Shown one piece after another: positions 60,053 to 64,000 of a DNA stretch of 64,000 bases (position 1 is the stretch's first letter; each line of letters begins with the position of its first letter). The stretch covers positions 186,001 to 250,000 of the forward strand of contig NZ_FUXB01000001.1 in assembly GCF_900167345.1 (NCBI RefSeq), in the 5' to 3' direction. The DNA is from Vibrio cincinnatiensis DSM 19608 (GTDB lineage Bacteria; Pseudomonadota; Gammaproteobacteria; Enterobacterales; Vibrionaceae). The position numbers and the translations under genes are program-made. The notes under the pieces are model-generated. The model saw only the letters and a list, made by a program, of their open reading frames with translations, was not told the origin of the DNA and did no database searches.

Positions 60053-60274
60053 TTATTTTACCACCCAGCGGTCACTCACCCAGCCACCCGCATGTTCATC
60101 AAAATGAAGGCCAGAAAAAGTACGTTTTTTCTCTTGTTTTTGGGATGGTTGAAGACTTTTCTTACTAAGAAGGGTTTGGATGTAGTTGGCCATGGGATCT
60201 GTTACGGTAGATTGTTGACGGCTAGCGACTTCTTTGATCATTTGAAGACGATAACTGGGGCTGCTGCGTTTCAT
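60053..60274 (-). CDS. Small basic protein, unrecognised
   Basis: 73 residues starting MKRSSPSYRLQMIKE. No signal peptide, membrane helix or cysteine. Its support is an excellent ribosome binding site (GGAGG 7 bases from ATG 60274) and protein-like composition; an overlapping plus-strand frame (60011-60280) has no such site. It ends 42 bases from the convergent DUF1289 gene. I do not recognise a family. Confidence 0.65.
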   Translation of the reverse strand: MKRSSPSYRLQMIKEVASRQQSTVTDPMANYIQTLLSKKSLQPSQKQEKKRTFSGLHFDEHAGGWVSDRWVVK

Positions 60275-60435
60275 AGATAGACCTCCGAATGTGATCAAGA
60301 CTACATAATAAGGTAGAACTTGGTTAATTATTCGTCAATACAGTCTGTGCCATATATTTTCTAATCCCATTTAACTGGCTTATGTGGTCGCTTAATTGTA
60401 TTGATGAGGTACTGGCAATTGAGTGAATTTTTAAC

Positions 60436-61692
60436 TTAATTTAACAATCGAAAAAGTAGGGCTGAAACGGCCAGTACCCCACTGGCAAAAATAAAATAGG
60501 TGCTGATATTTTTTTTATAAGTATGTAAAAGCGACACTTTATATACGGCAATCATTGGCATAATAAACAGAATGAGCGCAATTACGGGCCCTGATAATGC
60601 CTCCATTAGTCCTAAAATGCTTGGATTAAGGATGGCGGTTATCCAAATCGTGAGAAAGAGAAATAAAATACCGACCTTATCGGCAGTAGAGTAAGAAAGA
60701 GAAGTGTGTTTGGTGATGAGTCCATTGAGGCTTTCTCGTGCGCCAAGAAAATGCCCTAAGAAGGACGAAGTGATCGCAATGAAAGCCACAAATGGACCTA
60801 ATGTTCCCATTAAAGGATTCTGTGTGACATTCGCCAGATAGGAGAGAATGGAAATGTTTTGTTCTTTGGCTTCGACTAATTGTTCTGGCGAAAGCGTAAA
60901 AATACATGAAAAAACAAAAAGTAAGACAAAGGCAATTAACAATAGACTGGTCCGTCTTAAAATCTGTTCTGATTTTACGCCTGCTTGTTTTTGATAGTGA
61001 CGACGCTGGACGTGTGCAAAACTTGATATAGCGGCAGCATGGCTGAATGAAAAGACAACGACAGGAATTGCTAACCATATTGTTTGAGTAAACTCAGTGA
61101 GTTTAGGCAGATCCAATGAAGGCATATGCCAACGAGGGATGAGGTACAACGATAGGATAAGCAGTATCGCGGCCAAAGGATAGACCATCACGGCAAAAGT
61201 ACGCAGCATGATTTTTTCCCCACCGAGCATAATGGAAAAGAGCACCGATACTAAAAGCCCAGAAAGCAAAGTCCGAGGCGGTGGTGTAACGGCGGCTTGA
61301 TGAATCAGAAAGCTCTCAACCGTATTGGTTAAACCAACACCATAGATCAATAAAATAGGGAAGATAGACAAGAAGTAGAGCCAAGAAATGGTTCGCCCCG
61401 CTTTTACGCCAAAATGTTCTTGAATAACGTCGGTAAAATCCCCTTGGCTCTGCTGGGAAGAAAGAACAAAGCGTGCCAAGCCTCGGTGGGAAAAATAGGT
61501 CATAGGGTAAGCAAGAGTGGCTAAGATAATTAAAGGCCAAAATCCCCCTAACCCTAGGTTGATCGGTAGAAAAAGAATCCCTGCACCCACAGCCGTACCA
61601 AATAAGCTCAGTGTCCAGTACGTATCGTGTGTATTCCATGTTGATGAATTGTTCGTGGTGCTGTAATTCAGTACATTTATAGATTCTTTCAC
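60436..61692 (-). CDS. HAAAP-family amino acid permease (SdaC/TdcC-like)
   Basis: 418 residues, about 11 membrane helices. Family blocks: SLFGTAVGAGILFLPINLG, YPMTYFSHRGLARFVLS, IPVVVFSFSHAAAISSF and SSFLGHFLGARESLNG. Likely proton-coupled import of serine or threonine, substrate not certain. The start is GTG 61692; a tandem GTTAAACC repeat (61698-61716) covers its upstream region. Confidence 0.88.
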   Translation of the reverse strand: MKESINVLNYSTTNNSSTWNTHDTYWTLSLFGTAVGAGILFLPINLGLGGFWPLIILATLAYPMTYFSHRGLARFVLSSQQSQGDFTDVIQEHFGVKAGRTISWLYFLSIFPILLIYGVGLTNTVESFLIHQAAVTPPPRTLLSGLLVSVLFSIMLGGEKIMLRTFAVMVYPLAAILLILSLYLIPRWHMPSLDLPKLTEFTQTIWLAIPVVVFSFSHAAAISSFAHVQRRHYQKQAGVKSEQILRRTSLLLIAFVLLFVFSCIFTLSPEQLVEAKEQNISILSYLANVTQNPLMGTLGPFVAFIAITSSFLGHFLGARESLNGLITKHTSLSYSTADKVGILFLFLTIWITAILNPSILGLMEALSGPVIALILFIMPMIAVYKVSLLHTYKKNISTYFIFASGVLAVSALLFRLLN

Positions 61693-62017
61693 TAAAAGTT
61701 AAACCATAGTTAAACCTTAATTCTGGTTAAGCTACCATAAATAGCTTATATGATCATTTTGATTGGCTAGTTAAATACACTGTTTTATTGTCTTTTCAAA
61801 ATGGAATGAAACCGGGTTAATGGGTTTTTATTGGTTTTTTATTCTTTATTTATTACTTGCGTTGGGTTTATGGTCTTATTTTTAAAGTGTTTTTAGATGG
61901 TCATCGTTTGTTATCAATATGATAAACAATCAATAAGCTTGAGTGACTTGTGGTGTTTTTGAAAGAATTGTCGCACAATCCATTACCTCTAATAAGAAGA
62001 AGACTCAGACCCTTACG
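61693..62017. other. Divergent spacer between the HAAAP permease and the DMT transporter
   Basis: 325 AT-rich bases, no gene. GTTAAACC occurs at 61698-61705 and 61709-61716 (11-base period), followed by GGTTAA at 61724-61729. TTATC-AATAT-GATAA lies near 61910. Promoters were not fixed. Confidence 0.5.
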
Positions 62018-62881
62018 ATGTTTGTTCATTTACGTGCTGAACTGATTTTGATTGTGACAACGGTGCTTGCTGCGGCTGGATGGGTGTTTTCAAAGCAAGC
62101 GATCGAAGGCTTACCTCCGTTTGGTTTTATCGGGCTACGCTTTATTGCCGCCGCGTTGATTTTAGCGCCTTTTTGTTTTTCTGCTTTTAAGCGAGCAACA
62201 TGGCAAGATTGCTTTCGAGCGATGGGCGTAGGCTTTTTTTTAGGTGGTTCAATTTTTTGTTGGATATACGCTATTTCAATTAGCCCAACGCTGGGTGAAG
62301 GGGCATTCATCATGAGTCTTTCGATGCTGTTTGTTCCATTACTGGCTTGGCCCTTATTTGGGCTTAAACCCAATCGAGCATTTTGGATCTCACTGCCTGT
62401 CGCTGTCAGTGGGTTATTTTTACTTTCTTGGAATGGCGCATGGCAGCTAGCCCCTAACCAGCTATGGTTTCTTGTTGCTGCTTTTGGATTGGCTTTGCAT
62501 TTTAATTTTAATAGCCAATATTCAGCGAAATTACCCACCATGTTATTAACGACATTACAGTTGTTGATGGCGGGGTGCTTAGGGTTATTGCTGTCAGCTT
62601 GCTTTGAAGTCTGGCCACAGACGATTAGCTCAACAACATGGAAGTGGTTTACATTGAGTGTGTTATTGGCAACCAGTTTACGTTATTTGATGCAGACCAT
62701 GGGGCAAAAAAATGCTCCCCCCTCTAATGCAGCACTATTGATGTTATTGGAGCCCGTGTGGACATTATTATTCAGCATCTGGATTTATCAGGAAACCTTG
62801 CCGTTCAACAAAGTGGTTGGGTGTGCTTTATTACTGGGATCATTATTGCTTTATCGAATGCCTTGGGCTCGACGCTCATGA
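62018..62881 (+). CDS. EamA/DMT-family transporter
   Basis: 287 residues, ten membrane helices in two EamA repeats. Typical blocks: AAAGWVFSKQAIEGLPP, FIGLRFIAAALIL, NAALLMLLEPVWTLLFS. Likely exports small metabolites or amino acids; substrate unknown. ATG 62018 is preferred over an upstream start at 61943. The stop is followed by a strong hairpin. Confidence 0.87.
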   Translation: MFVHLRAELILIVTTVLAAAGWVFSKQAIEGLPPFGFIGLRFIAAALILAPFCFSAFKRATWQDCFRAMGVGFFLGGSIFCWIYAISISPTLGEGAFIMSLSMLFVPLLAWPLFGLKPNRAFWISLPVAVSGLFLLSWNGAWQLAPNQLWFLVAAFGLALHFNFNSQYSAKLPTMLLTTLQLLMAGCLGLLLSACFEVWPQTISSTTWKWFTLSVLLATSLRYLMQTMGQKNAPPSNAALLMLLEPVWTLLFSIWIYQETLPFNKVVGCALLLGSLLLYRMPWARRS

Positions 62882-62885
62882 TGAA

Positions 62886-62908
62886 ATGGGTGGGAGAGGC
62901 CCACCCAT
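62886..62908. terminator. Hairpin between the DMT transporter and glgC2
   Basis: Perfect 9-bp stem ATGGGTGGG/CCCACCCAT with loop AGAGG, between two convergent stop codons. T-runs are short. Confidence 0.7.
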
Positions 62909-62915
62909 GTGAGGG

Positions 62916-64000
62916 TTAAAATCCGATTCGGGCACCTTTCGCTATAACAACGATACCTTCTTCTGAAACGGTAAAGCGTTGTCTATCGAGTTCCAAATCT
63001 TCACCAATGGTTGTCCCTGGTGCAATTTCAACATTTTTATCTATCACGGCTCTGTTAATTACACAGCCCGCCCCGATTTTTACATCACCGAGAATAATAG
63101 ATTCATTAACCATTGAGCCTTCAGCAATATTGGTACGGTAGCCTAAAATCGACTTGTGGATTCTTGAACCCTGAATATAACTACCACCAGAAATCATACT
63201 GTCCGTCACTTCTACTTTGTTATTACCTACGTCCACAAACGTGGCAGGTGGAAGCGGTGGGTAATAAGTATGTATTGGCCAGCGTGGGTTATACAGCGAA
63301 AATAGTGGATCTTTAGCTAACAAATCCATTTGTGATTGCCAATAAGAATCAATCGTACCGACATCTCGCCAATAACAGGACGAATGTTCTCCTGCAATGA
63401 TATTGGTCGCAAAATCATAGACATAAACATTGCCATTGGGGTATAAGGTCGGAATAATGTCTTTGCCAAAATCATGCGAAGATTGTTCATTATTAGCATC
63501 TGCTCTTAATTCATTACAGAGCGTTTCTGTTTCAAAGATATAGTTACCCATTGAAACCAGTGCCCAATCTGGCTCCCCGGGGATAGATTTAGGATGAGCG
63601 GGTTTTTCTTCAAAGCCGATCATCTTATAGTTTTCATCGACTTCAATCACTCCAAATTGAGATGCCTGGGAGATAGGCATACGAATGGCTGACACCGTCA
63701 GGCTTGCTGCATTTCGTTTGTGGAAATCCAACATTTGACGGATATCCATCTTATAGATATGGTCAGAGCCAAAAATGCAGACATGATCAGGGCGTTGCAG
63801 TTCAATGAAACGAATGTTTTGATAGATGGCATCAGCCGTTCCCTCATACCAACGTTTTCCATCGCGCATCTGTGCCGGGATAGCATCAATAAAATGCCCG
63901 GTGATACTGGAAAGGTTCCAACCTTTTTTCATATGTTGAGAGAGCGACTGTGATTTAAATTGAGTCAAGACATAAACACGCATTAAATCTGAATTGATAA
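62916..64000 (-). CDS. glgC: Glucose-1-phosphate adenylyltransferase (GlgC, paralogue 2), 5' end missing
   Basis: The reading frame is open to the window end; upstream of the internal ATG at 63983 it reads INSDL, aligning with VNADL of the other GlgC, so the true start lies beyond base 64000. About 361 residues are visible: GSDHIYKMD, GFEEKP, the DVGTIDSYW region and the C-terminal beta-helix ending GEDLELDRQRFTVSEEG. It is highly similar to the glgC at 15880. No glgA is adjacent in the visible part. Confidence 0.93.
   Translation of the reverse strand, partial: INSDLMRVYVLTQFKSQSLSQHMKKGWNLSSITGHFIDAIPAQMRDGKRWYEGTADAIYQNIRFIELQRPDHVCIFGSDHIYKMDIRQMLDFHKRNAASLTVSAIRMPISQASQFGVIEVDENYKMIGFEEKPAHPKSIPGEPDWALVSMGNYIFETETLCNELRADANNEQSSHDFGKDIIPTLYPNGNVYVYDFATNIIAGEHSSCYWRDVGTIDSYWQSQMDLLAKDPLFSLYNPRWPIHTYYPPLPPATFVDVGNNKVEVTDSMISGGSYIQGSRIHKSILGYRTNIAEGSMVNESIILGDVKIGAGCVINRAVIDKNVEIAPGTTIGEDLELDRQRFTVSEEGIVVIAKGARIGF

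Noticed and set aside
60011..60280. Plus-strand 89-codon frame opposite the small basic protein
   Set aside because: Starts immediately at the DUF1289 stop without a ribosome binding site, while the opposite frame has GGAGG at ideal spacing.
63983..64000. Start of glgC2 at the internal ATG 63983
   Set aside because: The frame stays open upstream and its residues (INSDL) align with the other GlgC, so the gene continues past the window end.

Overview
The window reads as core chromosome of a Vibrio-like gammaproteobacterium (Vibrionaceae). The reasons are conserved gene order (uvrY-uvrC-pgsA; cspD/clpS-clpA; infA; bpt-aat; yciN/topA; elyC/cmoM-mukF-mukE-mukB; cmoA-cmoB-DUF72-aspS; sapABCDF-pspF/pspABC) and a tfoY gene preceded by a c-di-GMP-I riboswitch whose sequence follows the Vibrio cholerae Vc2 aptamer closely. 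I saw no tRNA or rRNA gene, insertion sequence, prophage, integron or CRISPR array. Base composition looks even and moderately AT-rich throughout. The species cannot be named from this window.

Layout. 1-2.4 kb: a DUF4105 fragment, a DUF3015 protein and the response regulator UvrY/VarA. 2.4-4.8 kb: uvrC and pgsA. 5-10.2 kb: cspD, clpS, clpA, infA, bpt and aat; four of these (clpS, clpA, bpt, aat) make up the N-degron pathway apart from ClpP. 10.3-15.4 kb: a glycine-zipper protein, aroA, yciN and topA. 15.9-19.5 kb: glycogen genes glgC and glgA and an alpha/beta hydrolase. 19.6-22.8 kb: tfoY with its riboswitch, purR and elyC. 23-30.3 kb: cmoM and the MukFEB condensin operon. 30.3-33.6 kb: a three-gene operon for an envelope retropepsin-like protease, a seven-helix membrane protein with an inactive transglutaminase-like domain, and an ATP-grasp ligase; this is the least understood system here. 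33.7-39.3 kb: cmoB, cmoA, DUF72, aspS and tdk. 39.3-44.1 kb: a YdcF-type protein, an NAD-binding protein, a TIGR02647 protein, focA, ppaC and DUF2750. 44.1-52.1 kb: the sap transporter and the psp phage-shock genes, back to back. 52.1-64 kb: tag, metC, cls, an NSS transporter, a pseudouridine synthase, a methyltransferase, a META-domain lipoprotein, DUF1289, a small unknown protein, a HAAAP permease, a DMT transporter and a second, 5'-truncated glgC.

How parts fit together. Aat and Bpt create N-degrons that ClpS passes to ClpA. CmoA and CmoB make cmo5U34 in tRNA and CmoM methylates it. GlgC and GlgA make glycogen, with a second GlgC paralogue 45 kb away. PspF, encoded divergently from pspA, should drive a sigma-54 promoter visible upstream of pspA. 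c-di-GMP should control TfoY through the leader RNA.

Regulatory features worth attention: the riboswitch and a candidate expression platform, a three-way-junction-like fold in the purR leader, two perfect inverted DnaA boxes between focA and ppaC, TyrR-box-like sites before the NSS transporter, and the pspA promoter region. All positions and motifs were read by eye; no database search or folding program was run.
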